From contig NC_064825.1 of assembly GCF_024166365.1 (NCBI RefSeq), forward strand, positions 101,694,480 through 101,758,479: DNA of 64,000 nucleotides, in the 5' to 3' direction. Under the pieces are notes generated by a model that was given only the letters and a program-made list of their open reading frames with translations, was not told where the DNA came from and did no database searches. Of this stretch, positions 31,508-42,385 are shown piece by piece; position 1 is the stretch's first letter; the number at the start of each line of letters is the position of its first letter. The DNA is from Elephas maximus indicus. Lineage: Eukaryota; Chordata; Mammalia; Proboscidea; Elephantidae. A program made the translations under genes and the position numbers.

Positions 31508-32689
31508 TTACACTGAAAATCCCATAGTGACATAACACTCTACCGTTCAAAGGGAAATGCTGGCTTAAACAAACAACAGTAACCGTCTGGCAAGGGACAA
31601 GTCCATAATACTTATGAGTCTTTTGGGTCCTTTTTTTTTTTTAATTGAATCTTGGGATTGAGTGATTCATAATAATGACGGCGAGGAAGCACACTAGGCC
31701 TGTTTTATCTCTCAAGATTCTTCAAGTGGAACAGACGTTCACCACCAACACCCTAGAAAAGACTGAATGCTTAAGGTAAATTGCCAGTTTTCATCTTTCT
31801 GGGAAGTCTATTAATACTGAATGATCTTGGTCTTGACCCATTCCAAAATGAGACAGAGAAGAGATTAAATCATAAAGTTCAGATTACGTCCCTGAAAATT
31901 TCAGATTCCAAATCAGTACTCTTATTCTTCTGGAATATTCCACCCCCAAGACTGTCCAAGCCCCCTTAGGTAGAGCATTATTTTTTCTCCCTGTGAGGGA
32001 GTGGCCCAGAGACTAAGAGTGAGGGAGAGTAAGGAGGACAAATTTACCGTTGACCTGAGTCACAAAGCCATTCGGCTCTAGGGAACTCATCCTGTGTGCT
32101 GGGTTTGCAGGGTTCTTGGCTGTGCATTCCCTGGCTAGTGTCCAATTTCTCAGTAACATGGGGTCCTGAGATATGCCAGAAAGAAGGCCTATCTGTGAAA
32201 GACCAAGTACGTGTGTGCACCCACCAAGAATTCCCAGTGGCCAGAGTTGCCCCTAGCTAAAGCTCTGTGTGTCCAGCTGCTGGGGGTGAAGAAATGTGGA
32301 AATCACTGAACATTCCTGTTGGGTCTTTTCCAAGCCCTTTGGGGAACCGGCAACAGCGCCTGTCTGGGGAAATTAGTTTTGCACTTTCACAGAGTGAGAA
32401 ATTCCTCAGGGGCATTCTTGTACTTGGGAAGAGAAAGGAAGTCCAGTTCATTCCTTCAGGGCCCTTGCCATGAATAAAGCAGATCAGTTAGTCCAGCCTG
32501 GGGCCGTGGGGTGGGGGCAGGAGCGGTGAAGTTCAGCCAGCTTCACCTGTGGCCAAGGTCGTCTCCGACTGGGGCAAGCTGGAGATTTCAAGGGCTCATG
32601 TAACCAGCGTGTAAACACCGTCAGTGACGGCCAACGCTCCCATGCGACCACAGGGAATCTCAAACCTTTCCTATCTTCCTAGAAACCCT
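31508..32689. other. Unique sequence
   Basis: No gene or repeat recognised. Small frames of 60-70 codons are present but unremarkable. Flanks CpG island 2. Confidence 0.45.
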
Positions 32690-33020
32690 GGCGGCCCGGC
32701 AGGCTGCTTGCAGTCTGATGCAACAGTTTGCAACGCTGTCCTGGGAGCCGAGCCCTGCTGCGGGGCTCTGGGCGCCGAGCCGGCACGCATGCGCGGCTGA
32801 GCCCTGCCCCGCGGGCGGGGGAGAAGCTTTTCACAAGATGTACTGGGGGCGGGGCGGGGCGCAGGCGAGCTGGCAAGGAGACCTTTGGCTGCTAGTGCGC
32901 GCGATCTGAGCTTAATTAGACTTCTCCCGAGGCACTGGCTGACTGATTGACCCAGTGATCCAAAAAAATCAGAGAGGCCGGGATCGCGCCGGGAGAGCGG
33001 AGGTGGGGAGTTGGCTTTTA
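32690..33020. promoter_or_regulatory. CpG island 2, promoter-like
   Basis: GC- and CpG-rich. Contains overlapping GC boxes (gggggcggggcggggcgcag, 32844-32863), an NRF1-like cacgcatgcgcgg at 32784-32796 and gtgcgcgcgatc near 32896. There is no TATA box at an obvious place. Motifs point to a housekeeping-type start. Neither strand shows a convincing coding first exon. Confidence 0.55.
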
Positions 33021-33243
33021 GTTTCCAGAGCTAGGCCTATGGCTTCGGCTTCCGTTCCCCAAGCCCCTCAATCCACAATGCTGTGAGGGTTCCGGAGCGA
33101 GGCAGCAGGCCTTCCTTCCCTGCCTCCTAATGCCTGGCTTCTCAGAAAGGGGAGAGAGGGGAGAGGCAAGGTTTTGATAGCGCCTCGGTCAATATCTTCC
33201 CTGCCTCGTTTCTCCAACCAGCTGCCTTAGCAGGTTTTATTAG

Positions 33244-33432
33244 CAGGAGGCAAACGGTTAAGCGCGGGACAGTTTGAACTCACCCGGAGATGCCTCGGAA
33301 GAAAGGCCTGGCAACCAGCTTCCAACCTGCCTTGAAACCCTACGGAGCAGTTCTACTTGGAGCAGTTCTACTTTGACACGCGTCGTGTCACCATGAGTAA
33401 GAACCCACTGGAGGGCAATTAACAACAACAAT
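33244..33432 (+). mobile_element. AfroSINE-B, head-truncated
   Basis: aggcaaacggttaagcg, cggaagaaaggcctggcaac, tail gtcaccatgagtaagaaccc, taacaacaacaa. A 20-bp local duplication (gagcagttctact twice) at 33343-33372. Confidence 0.9.
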
Positions 33433-33749
33433 GACATCACAGACTAGTTCCCCTAAAATTTTCGGCCATTCAAGGATTACCTTAAGGATGTTTTCCAGAC
33501 CCACATTCCACCTATATTATATAGTTTTTTTTCAAATGACTTTTATTAACTTTTTCTTTAAATTAACTTTAAATCGATTCCTTTTTCCTGTGTAGCCTTG
33601 CCCTAAGCAGTAACATTAGCAACACCACAGCTCCGATGTGCTAGTTATATATTTTAAGGCATATGAAAATACACTCATAACTATTAAGCTAAAAAAATGT
33701 ATATATGTTAGCTAAAATTTTTTGGGGTACCACACTTTGAGAACTCTGG

Positions 33750-33968
33750 AGGTGGTGATAATAGCTAACATATATTGAGTGATTATAGTGACTCTTCTAA
33801 GCACTTAAAAAAAAAAAAAAAAAAACGTTTGCCATCGAGTTGATTCCGACTTCTAGGGTCCCTATAGGACAGAGTAGAACTGCCTCATACAGTTTCCAAG
33901 GAGCACCGGGTGGATTAGAACTGCTGACCTTTTGGCTTGTGAAAATCTTAGGAGATAAGTGTTGTTTT
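33750..33968 (-). mobile_element. MIR fragment with inserted AfroSINE-S
   Basis: MIR piece ctaacatatattgagtgatt ... ttctaagcacttaa. Then a poly(A) run (33808-33825) and the antisense, head-truncated short SINE 33826-33938 (gccatcgagttgattccgac ... gctgaccttttggctt). The next bases (ttaggagataag) fit MIR again. Confidence 0.75.
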
Positions 33969-33971
33969 CAT

Positions 33972-34194
33972 TTTGTTGTGATGTTATTGGGTGCTGTGGA
34001 GTGGGCTCCAACTCATAGTGACCTTATGTGTAACAGGACAAAACATTGCCCGGTCCTGTGCCATCCTCACAATAGTAGGTATGTTTGAGCCCGTTGTTGC
34101 AGTCACTGTGTCAGTCCATCTTGTTGAGGGTCTTCCTCTTTTCCACTCATCCTCTGCTTTATCAAGCATGATTCCTTCTCCAAGGATTGGTCCT
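33972..34194 (-). mobile_element. RTE LINE 3' end
   Basis: gggtgctgtggagtgggctc, cccggtcctgtgccatcctc, gttgagggtcttcctctttt, aagcatgattccttctccaa, in the same order as 59110-59310. Confidence 0.88.
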
Positions 34195-34440
34195 TGTCAT
34201 GGACTGAATTGTCCCCCCAAAAATGTGTGTATCAATTTGGCTGAGCCATGATTCCCAGTATTGTGTGGTTGTCCTCTATTTTGTGATTGCAATTTTATGT
34301 TAAAGAGGATTAGGGTGGGATTGTAACACCCTTACTAAGGTCACATCCCTGATCCAATGTAAAAGGGAGTTTCCCTGGGGTGTGGCCTACACCACCTTAT
34401 ATCTTACAAGAGATAAAAAGGAAGGGAAGCAAGCAATAGA
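34195..34440 (+). mobile_element. LTR subfamily A variant, 3' part missing
   Basis: tgtcatggactgaattgtcc, tgagccatgattcccagtat, then a variant segment (ggattagggtgggattgtaa, cctggggtgtggcctacacc) to agagataaaaaggaagggaa. It ends abruptly. Confidence 0.65.
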
Positions 34441-35349
34441 TAATCAGGGAAACACTTAGAAATTCCACTGTCAGCATCGAAACTACATTTCCCAGACTGC
34501 CTTTCCCATATGGAAAGAGCACAAAAATCCTATGTCAGACCATGTGGCTCCTATTTTGGGGTTGGAAAATCTGGTCACTAGCTTGGATAAAGATTGGCAT
34601 GCCCATCGAGTAATTCTTGTGGCCCAGGCAGACATGAATTTCCCAGGCCTCAATAATTGGGGGGTGGGGGTGGGTTATTATGGCAAACCTTCAATTAGAG
34701 GCATAAATGAAGACTTGGCATACGACTTCTAAAAGATCGCTGACCCCTGCCCAGTAGATATATTTGCTTTCTGCAATAGCCCTTACCACCACCACCTTTT
34801 CCCTCTCTTCATTTCCTTTTCCTTCCCCTTCTACCAGATTCTTCTCTTAATTGTACCATTGTGCCACTCCCTTGTACCCACCCCCCATGCCCACAACCAC
34901 TCTTTAACCATTTAGTATAAAAACCAGCCCACCAGACTGAGGTTTTCTTAGACCCAAATGTTATTTTCAGAAGGAGCCGTTGAGGTTGAGGAGTAATTGC
35001 AGCGTTGGGTCTCTGCAAGCCAAGCTGAAAATAATCAGCGAGGCAGATGGGATGGGAAGAGTGTGGTGGCCACTTCTACCAAAGAGTGAGAGAAACCCAA
35101 CGGTATGAGTCAGAGAGAGGTGAGTGCCAAGCTGGGCTTATGGCTGGGAGTTCAGTTAAGGGGAAACTGCCCAAGGTGTTGGGGCGTTTGACAGAGACCC
35201 AATCCAAGGTGGTTCCTGTCTACACATCACAAATCCATATTTCTTGTGACAGCTGCTAAGCTTCTCTTGCTCTTACTCAGTTGGGGCATAGCAGCCAGTA
35301 GGCCAAATTGGAAATTAGCCATGCCAGTTGGCTTGCCCATTTCTAGAAT
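34441..35349. other. Unassigned, possibly old LTR-derived
   Basis: actacatttcccagactgcc (34482) recalls a repeat also seen at 38810 and, reversed, 48500. A long pyrimidine stretch ending in AG (ttttccctctcttcatttcc to taccag, 34797-34837) would make a strong splice acceptor, but no exon follows that I recognise. Confidence 0.35.
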
Positions 35350-35576
35350 AGAGTTTCTCAACCTTGACACTATTGATATTTTGGTCTGGATAATTCTTTG
35401 TTATAGGGGGCTGTCCTGTGCATTGTAGGATGTTTAGCAGCATCCCCAACCTCTACCCTGTAGACACCAGTAGCAACCTCACCTCCTGGTCATGACAATC
35501 AAAAATGTCCCTAACCATGCCAAAGTCCCTTGGGGGGCAAAATCATTCCCTGGTTAAGAACCACTGGTCTAGAGTA
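35350..35576 (-). mobile_element. MER5A (hAT-Charlie DNA transposon)
   Basis: Antisense near-complete copy: tttctcaaccttgacactat at one end, tggttaagaaccactg at the other, with gcattgtaggatgtttagca inside. 8-bp target duplication with one change (ctagaata-side TCTAGAAT / TCTAGAGT). Non-autonomous. Confidence 0.93.
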
Positions 35577-35689
35577 ATCGACACCTACAGAAGGATCATA
35601 TCATCTGTCCTCATGGTGACCTCATTGTCTTGTGTCACATCCGAACTGGCTCAGATTGGAACTATTGCCCAACCCTTATTTCCAATGGC

Positions 35690-36100
35690 AGCTATTGGAG
35701 GTCTCAATACCACTATAAGTGCCTACTGTGTGCCAGGCACTGTCTAGGTGTTGAGAAAGAAGCACTGAACAAGGCAGATGCCGTCTCTGCCCTCATGGAA
35801 ATTATAGGCTTATTGAGGCAGAACAGACATTAAAAAATCACTAGTGAGAGGCATGTAAAGAAAAGAGGTGGGGTGCTGTAAGTATATAAGAAGGTATCTT
35901 GCCTAGGTTAGGGGGTCAGGAAATTATATTCGAGGAAATGAGGAATTAGCCAGTTGGAGATTTGAGGCTGAGGGAGTATTCCATGGAATAAGGACTTAGT
36001 GTTCAAAAGTCTTGAGTTAAGAGAGAATGCCGTACATTCAAGGAACCCAAGGAAGTCTGTCATGGACCAGGCTTACAGAAGTGGGAAGTCATTTTCTCTT
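35690..36100. mobile_element. Ancient dispersed repeat, unassigned
   Basis: agtgcctactgtgtgccagg, gccctcatggaaattatagg, atgaggaattagccagttgg and tattccatggaata follow the order of the family noted at 1565 and 23690. Confidence 0.5.
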
Positions 36101-36111
36101 CTCAACCCCTG

Positions 36112-36647
36112 TCATAGATTGAGCTGTGCCCCCGAAAAATATGTGTCAACTTGAATAGGCCATGATTCCCAGTATTGTGTGATTGTCCACCATTTTGTCA
36201 TCTCATATGATTTTCCTGTGTGTTGTAAATGCTACCTCTATGATGTTAAGGAGGCAGGATTAGAGGCAACTATGTTAATGAGGCAGGACTCTATCTTCAA
36301 GATTAGGTTGTGTTTTAAATCAACCTCTTTTGAAATATAAAAGAGAAAAGCCAGCAGAGAAACAGGGGACATCATACCACCAAGAAATCAGGTCCAGGAG
36401 CACAGCGTGTCCTTTGGACTTGGGGTCCCTGTGCCTAAGAAGCTTCTAGACCAGGGGAAGATTGATGACAAGGATTTTTCCCCAGAGCTGACAGAGACAG
36501 AAAGGTTTCCCCTGGACCTGGCACCCTGAATTCGGACTTCTAGCCTCCTAAACTGTAAGAGAATAAATTTCTCTTTATTAAAGCCATCTAATTTTTTTTT
36601 TTTTACTTAGGGTATTTCTGTTATAGCAACACTAGACAACTAAGACA
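36112..36647 (+). mobile_element. LTR subfamily A, full length
   Basis: Starts tgtcatagattgagctgtgc and ends gcaacactagacaactaaga. Carries gttaatgaggcaggactcta, gaaatataaaagagaaaag (TATA-like, 36330) and agaataaatttctc (poly(A) signal). A T run (36592-36605) is new to this copy. Confidence 0.8.
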
Positions 36648-36751
36648 TTCCCCAAACTTGCCTTTCCTGTAATCCTTCTCTGGGTTTCTAGAACATGCAT
36701 GTAAACTTAGGATCATATTTAACCATATTTAAACCCCCTTGTCTTCACACA

Positions 36752-36934
36752 GGAGCCCTGGTGGCGCATTGCTTAAGAGCTTGGCTGCTAACCAAAAAGT
36801 TGGCAGTTCAAATCCACCAGCCGCTCCTTGGAAACCCTATAGGTTTCCTCCTTGGAAACTCTACTCTGACCTATAGGGTCACTATGAGTCGTAATCGACT
36901 CCACCGCAATGGGTTTGGTTTTTTTTTTTTTGGT
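36752..36934 (+). mobile_element. AfroSINE-S with target duplication
   Basis: Short form with a local duplication around ctccttggaaa (36825-36862). Perfect 13-bp flank TTGTCTTCACACA (36739-36751 and 36935-36947). Confidence 0.95.
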
Positions 36935-37419
36935 TTGTCTTCACACAACCCTTCTCAGCCACCCAGTTTCCAAGTTCTGTCAGTTCTACCACCAAAATTT
37001 TGGTCACACTGTCTCTTTGTCTCCATTCCCACCACCACAGCCTTGATTCAGGCTTTCTTCATTACTCAGCTGAATTTGTGAAATAGCTTCCTAAGTAGTC
37101 ATCCTCCAGTCCCTACCTCAGAGAAAGACATAGATCTGATCATCTCTCTCCCTGGCTCAAAAACCATTCCCAGCTTCCAGAGGCCTGTCAGACAGGCCAC
37201 CTCCTTCCCCATGGCCTTCAGGGGCCCTTCATTAACTGATCCCAAAGTACCTTCCAGCCTCCCACTCTCTGGCCATGCCCAACCACTAGCTGTGCCCTGT
37301 GGGCGTTCACACCTCCTTGCTTTTGCTATTCCTTTTGTCTGAAATGCCCTTCCCAACCCAAACCATTTGGAAACATATTCTTTCAGACCCAGACAAAATG
37401 AAGTCATTATACTCTTCTG

Positions 37420-37555
37420 TGAAAACCCTATGGATCGCAATGGTCCAATCTGCAGCCAATCATGGGGATGGTGCGGGACTGGGCAGCATTCCGTTCCTTT
37501 GTACATGGTGTCATCATGAGTCAGGGGCCAACTCTACAGCAGCTAACAACAACAT
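37420..37555 (+). mobile_element. RTE-derived SINE tail fragment
   Basis: gtgaaaaccctatggatcgc, ggggatggtgcgggactggg, gcagctaacaacaacatc. Equivalent to the 3' half of the tRNA-Gly-headed SINE; the head is missing. Confidence 0.85.
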
Positions 37556-37615
37556 CGCTTCTGAGAAGCCGTCTCTGAATTTTTCTGCTTTTATGAAGAT
37601 TTGTATATTGCTGCT

Positions 37616-37772
37616 GGAAAACCTGGTGGCGTAGTGGTTAAGTGCTACGGCTGCTAACCAAAGGGTCAGCAGTTCAAATCCGCCAGGTGCTCCTTGGAAA
37701 CTCTATGGGGCAGTTCTACTCTTTCCTATAGGGTCGGTATGAGTCGGAATCAACTCGCCTGCACTGGGTTTT
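37616..37772 (+). mobile_element. AfroSINE-S with target duplication
   Basis: aacctggtggcgtagtggtt to ctcgcctgcactgggttt. 12-bp flank TATATTGCTGCT (37604-37615, 37773-37784). Confidence 0.95.
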
Positions 37773-37880
37773 TATATTGCTGCTAGTTTCATACCTGTCA
37801 CATTTACTCTAGTTATCTATTTAAATCTGTCCCCCCCACACCCCACCCGGAGTCTGAGGACCTTAAGGGTAGGTAATGTA

Positions 37881-38194
37881 GTAGACATCGCTGGTTAGCC
37901 AATCAGCTTCCATTTTCCCCCCTTCCTTCCTTCTAACTTCCTAAGAGAACCCAAAGAAATGCAAGGCGCAGTGTGTTACATAGAGGACAAGTTAAGCTGC
38001 TGTAGCAAATACCCAGAGTAAACAGAGGCTTAAATAAGCAAGCCCATGTGCTTCATTGGTAGTTGAGCTTGACTGATCTAATGGTATTCCCACCACTCTT
38101 CCCAATAATCGGTTCAGGAACCTGGGCCTAAACTAATCAGTGTTTGGCAGAGCCTGTTCTGGTTCACTAATATCCATTTTCCCCTTTTTTAATA
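37881..38194. other. Unassigned
   Basis: Contains ctggttagccaatcagcttc (a CCAAT box in isolation) but no promoter context, gene or repeat. Confidence 0.35.
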
Positions 38195-38755
38195 ATAACC
38201 AAACCAGTTGCCTTCAAGTCGATTCTGACTCCTGGCAACCCCATGTGTTTCTGAATAGAATGCACTCTATAGAGTTTTCAATGGCTGATCTTGTAGGTCA
38301 CCAAGCCTCTTTTCCGAGTGGGTGGATTCCAACAGTAGCCAGGTGCTTAACCATTTGCACCACCCCCCAAAAAACCAAACCCATTGCCTCGTCAAGTTGA
38401 TTGTGGTTCATAGAGACCCTATAGGACAGAGTAGGGTTTCCAAGAAATGATGGTGGATTGGAACTGCCAACCTTTTGGTTAGCAGCCAAGCTCTTGACTA
38501 CTACACCACCAAGGCTCCAGATGCCAATGAGTCAATTCAGACTCATGGTGACCCCATGTGTGTAAGAGTAGAACTGGGCTCCGCAGGGTTGTCAATGGCT
38601 AATTTTTTGGAGGCAGATCCACAGACATTTCTTCTGAGGCACCTCTGGGTGGACTTGAACCACTAACCTTTCAGTAAACAGAAGAGCAATTAACCATTTG
38701 TGCCTTCAGGGACTCCAGATGAGCACTTTACTGTTTGTACCACCCAGGACCTCCT
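38195..38755 (-). mobile_element. Pile-up of four antisense AfroSINE pieces
   Basis: In order: AfroSINE-B 38195-38366 (gttgccttcaagtcgattct ... gcaccacc), AfroSINE-S 38369-38518 (head accaccaaggctcc), AfroSINE-B 38519-38716 (catggtgaccccatgtgtgt ... cagggactcc), and a B-type head 38717-38754 (gtaccacccaggacctcc). All lie in the same orientation with almost no spacer. Confidence 0.9.
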
Positions 38756-38759
38756 TCTT

Positions 38760-39585
38760 TAATCATAGAACTCCTGACTTTTGGCAGAGCACATGGCTAC
38801 CTCACTAAGGACTACATTTCCCAGCCTCCCCTGCAGCTTGATGTGGCCATGAGTCTGTGTTCTCACCAATGGACTGTAAGCCAAAGTGATTTGTACCACT
38901 TCTAAGCTGTGTTCTCAAAAGGAACGTGTGTGAGAGAAAGAGTGTGTGTGTGTGTGCGCGCGCGCGCTTCCCTGACCCTTCCTGAAATCTTCCCTTGAAT
39001 GAGAGATGATAAAAATTGAAGTAGTCTCCTTGGACTTGGGGAATTCATGTGTCAAGGATGGCCAAACCCTCCTGTCAGCCTCAGACTGCTTCTTTCTGAA
39101 TTCCTACGTGAAAATGACATAAATTTCTATTTTGCTTACACTTCTATATTTGCTGTCTCCTTGTTACAGCAACTTTGCCCATGCCCTACAAACTGCCCAG
39201 TGCCTGGCTTCCCATGGTCTTGGGGATTGGTTCAGGACTAGGCATGTGACCCAGTTAGGGCCAAAGATACACAAGGAAAGGTTTGGTGGGGGTTTCTGGG
39301 AAAGAAACTTTCTTGTTTTTATGAGAGAGCTACCCAAAGCACCCTTCTGTCTTTCTCTTCCTCTGGACACTGCTGGGCCTCGAATTATGGCAGTCCTCTT
39401 GCTGCCTGTTTAAGGATGGGACTACACAGAAGAGAGCAGAGCTGAGAGAATGAAGGGAAATAAGAGTTTCTGGACTAAACAACTCTGAAGCCCATCCTAC
39501 CTCTGGGCTCTGCGTTACGTGAGCCAATAAATGTCCTTTTGTTTAAGCTAGTTTGGGTTGGTTTTCTGTCACATCTTACCTTATA
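38760..39585. mobile_element. Old LTR-like interspersed repeat
   Basis: ggactacatttcccagcctc, gatgtggccatgagtctgtg, ending gccaataaatgtccttttgt and ggttttctgtcaca. Related text in reverse at 48500. The family is not certain to me. It contains the alternating tract at 38942-38967. Confidence 0.5.
38942..38967. repeat. (TG)n(CG)n alternating purine-pyrimidine tract
   Basis: 26 bp of strictly alternating purine/pyrimidine: seven GT steps followed by GC steps. Confidence 0.97.
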
Positions 39586-39587
39586 AA

Positions 39588-40117
39588 TGTCTTAGTCATC
39601 TAGTGCTGCTATAACAGAAATACCACAAGTGGATGGCTTTAACAAAAAGAAATTTATTCTCTCACAGTCTAGGAGGCTAGAGGTCAGAATTGAGGGCGTC
39701 AGCTCCAGAGGAAGGCTTTCTCTGTCTGTCAGCTCTAGAGGAAGGTCCTTGTCATCAGTCTTCCCCTGTCAAGGAGCTTCTCAACGCAGGGACCCCGGGT
39801 CCAAAGCACTATTCTCCTGGCTCTTGTTTCTTCATACTATGAGGTTCGCTATGTCTCTCTGCTGGCTTCTCTCTTTTATATCTCAAAAGAGATTGATTTA
39901 AGACACAACCTAATCTTGTAGATTGAGTCGTGCCTCATTAACATAACCGCCTCTAATCCCACCTCATTAACATCATAAAAAAAGAGGTAGGATTTACAAA
40001 ATATAGGAAAATCACATCAGATGACAAAATGGCAGACAATCACACAACACAATACTGGGAATCATGGACTAGCCAAGTTGACACACATTTTTGAGGGACT
40101 AAAGTCTACCCGTAACA
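39588..40117 (-). mobile_element. LTR subfamily A, full length, antisense
   Basis: tgtcttagtcatctagtgct at one end, gtctacccgtaacaca at the other. A 31-bp internal duplication (gtcagctccagaggaagg / gtcagctctagaggaagg, 39699-39748) is specific to this copy. Confidence 0.82.
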
Positions 40118-40122
40118 CAACG

Positions 40123-40210
40123 TTTCAAGCCCTCTTTGTATCCCTGCTGTGCCTAGCACAGAACCCAATGCACAGAATGAGCCAATAAATATTTGTAGAA
40201 TAAATGCCCA
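40123..40210 (+). mobile_element. L2 3' end
   Basis: cctctttgtatccctgctgt, gtgcctagcacagaacccaa, ccaataaatatttgtagaat. Confidence 0.75.
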
Positions 40211-40871
40211 ATGGCTATTCTTCTTGTACCTGTAACAACTATCTCACGGAAAAGCTATAAGCTTATCTCTTTCTCTCTGCCTCAAATTAAATATACCTAC
40301 AGTAGTCACATGAACTTCATTCTAGAAGATTCTTCCAGAGCTATGCACTACGCCTCATACAGGAAACCGAAGGTTCAGGTATAAAATAAGGGAGACATGC
40401 TCTGAGGTCCCTTCCACCTCTAACATCCATGGCTCTGCCTGAGTCTTGCTCTGAAGGAATCATTTCACCATTCAGTCTGAAGACCTTCGAGCGCTAACGT
40501 GTACAATCTTATGAGAGGCCCGTCTGGGCTCTTGCTCTAACTCGCTGTGGTTTTATAGGGGTCCTCTTCCAGCACTCTCATTCTGAGGTTCTGTATGAAG
40601 TCTTTTCAAGTGCTAAAGTCCCAAGATTCTGTAATGCTATGCTAAGCACAGAAAAAGTTTGGGTCGACCCCTAGACCTGCTACCCCAAGCACCTAAGAGA
40701 AAGCCCTGAGGAGTGTATGGTCCATCTCACATTGTCCTTACAGATGAAACCAGGAGTTGGCCCTGCTGAGAAATGGGCAGTCAGAGGCATTGCAATGCCC
40801 AGACATTCAGTCAGGCCCTACACCAAGGACACTCGAGTTCCTTGTACCCAATTGTTCGACCATCCAGACTG
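40211..40871. other. Mostly unassigned; ancient repeat scraps
   Basis: ggtcccttccacctctaaca (40408) is the reverse of the repeat phrase seen at 13440. Otherwise no feature. Confidence 0.4.
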
Positions 40872-41044
40872 CCATTAACCAAACCCAAACCAAACCCGTT
40901 GCTGTCAAGCCAATTCCAACTCTTAGAGACCCTATAGGACAGTGTAGAGCTGCTCCACAGGGTCTCCAAGGAGTGGTTACTAGATTCGAACTGCTGATCT
41001 TTTGGTTAGCAGTCGAACTCTTAACCACTGTACCACCAGGGCTC
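40872..41044 (-). mobile_element. AfroSINE-S, antisense
   Basis: aacccaaaccaaacccgttg tail, ccaaggagtggttactagat, head taccaccagggctcc. CCATTA flanks both ends. Confidence 0.95.
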
Positions 41045-41339
41045 CATTAGAGGCAACCAAAATGGAGGACATGCCGCTTCCGGGCAAAACATTTCCTTCT
41101 TCCAGTCACGACGGCTCCACTGGACGCCTAGATGCCTGATGGGTCTCTGCTTATACTTGCATCCTAGGAAAATGCCGTGGGAGAGCCTACCTTGTTCCTC
41201 AGCCGGCTGGGATGTGGGAGAATTAGATGTCAAAGAAAGTGTCCAGTGAACAGATGACTTGGCCAGCCAGGACTTTGAATGCCCAGAGGTGCTTCCTATT
41301 AAGTCTGCGGTAACCCCAAGCTTTCCTTCCCAAGCATTT

Positions 41340-41589
41340 GAAATTATTGTTTACAGGGCAATTGATACGTGCCAAGCACAATGCTGAGCACTACACCTAC
41401 GTTTGTTTGCCTAATCCTCACAGCTGCCCCTCGAGTTATGTATTATTGCCGTTCTCATTTTATAGATAAGGAAATTGAGGCTTAGAGAGATGGAATAACT
41501 TGCTCAGAGCTAGTAAGTGACAGAGCTGCGTTTGACCTCAGGTCTGAGAGTCACCCCAGACTTGTTCTTAACCAGAGTACTTGGTAGGA
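41340..41589 (-). mobile_element. MIR SINE, nearly complete
   Basis: gccaagcacaatgctgagca, tcattttatagataaggaaa, gagctagtaagtgacagagc. Confidence 0.9.
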
Positions 41590-42115
41590 GACCTTTGGAA
41601 TACAGTGGCATCTTCACTGATCCTATGACTTGGGCAGGTATGGGGGAAGGACATGGTGAGGTCACAGTCCCGTGAGGTCAGTGCTGATGGGGAAGAAGCT
41701 AGAACCAGAGAGAATGCAGTCAAAGGGCAAGGCTGGTCAAGATTATCAGGCAGTTTAGGCCAAGTATACAAAGGGGGTGGTCAGATCTGACAGTTAGGGT
41801 CTATGGGCCCAACCAGGGTGGGACAGGAGGAGAGGCACAGCCCCAGGGGGTCCTGTTCTCCTAACTGGACTTCGCCTGCTCCAGGCTAGAAGGGAATCAT
41901 CAGGTCCTCACCTCCTACCCCCAGCTGTGGATCACTGGGCAGAGTGGCAGGACAGAATCCCCTCGAGTGAGAAGGTGGGCAGAAGCCCCACCCTGCAGCC
42001 CCTTGGGTGCCAAGTTAGGTGACCATGAGCAGAAGTCAGGAGCCCACCAGCAGGACCCTACTGGGTCCCAGATCAGGAGACCTAGCAACTGGTGGTCTAA
42101 GTCTGCAGAATGTCT
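41590..42115. other. Unassigned GC-rich sequence
   Basis: No repeat or gene recognised. A forward frame from 41967 runs into the next MIR, so it is not a gene. Confidence 0.4.
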
Positions 42116-42159
42116 TCCTGCCTATGGGGATTCATTCTGTCACCCATGTTCTCTGAGCC

Positions 42160-42385
42160 TCAGTAGAACCCCAGCTGGGTCACATCCTACCTGTGTGACC
42201 TCAGCCAATCACATAACCTCTCTGTATCTGTATCCTCATCTGTATTACGGGAGCAATAATAGTGTCCCCTCATTGGGTTGTTATAACGACAAAATGAGAG
42301 AATGCTTGGTGCGGGCGCAGTCTGCTCAGTAAGTGGGAGGGGGGGAGCTGCAGGTGTTGTTACTGTTAATGATAATAACCTGGGC
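42160..42385 (+). mobile_element. MIR SINE
   Basis: cctacctgtgtgacctcagc, tatcctcatctgtattacgg, gggttgttataacgacaaaa. Confidence 0.9.

Larger units (their letters stand above)
36950..37880 (+). mobile_element. L2 LINE 3' region, interrupted twice
   Basis: aaccattcccagcttccaga, tgatcccaaagtaccttcca, ctgaaatgcccttcccaacc, later gaagccgtctctgaattttt and gaggaccttaagggtaggta. The RTE-tail element (37420) and the AfroSINE-S (37616) sit inside it. No ORF remains. Confidence 0.7.

Noticed and set aside
34797..34837. Strong splice acceptor (long pyrimidine tract plus AG)
   Set aside because: No open frame, donor or conserved exon follows; pyrimidine tracts with AG are frequent by chance.
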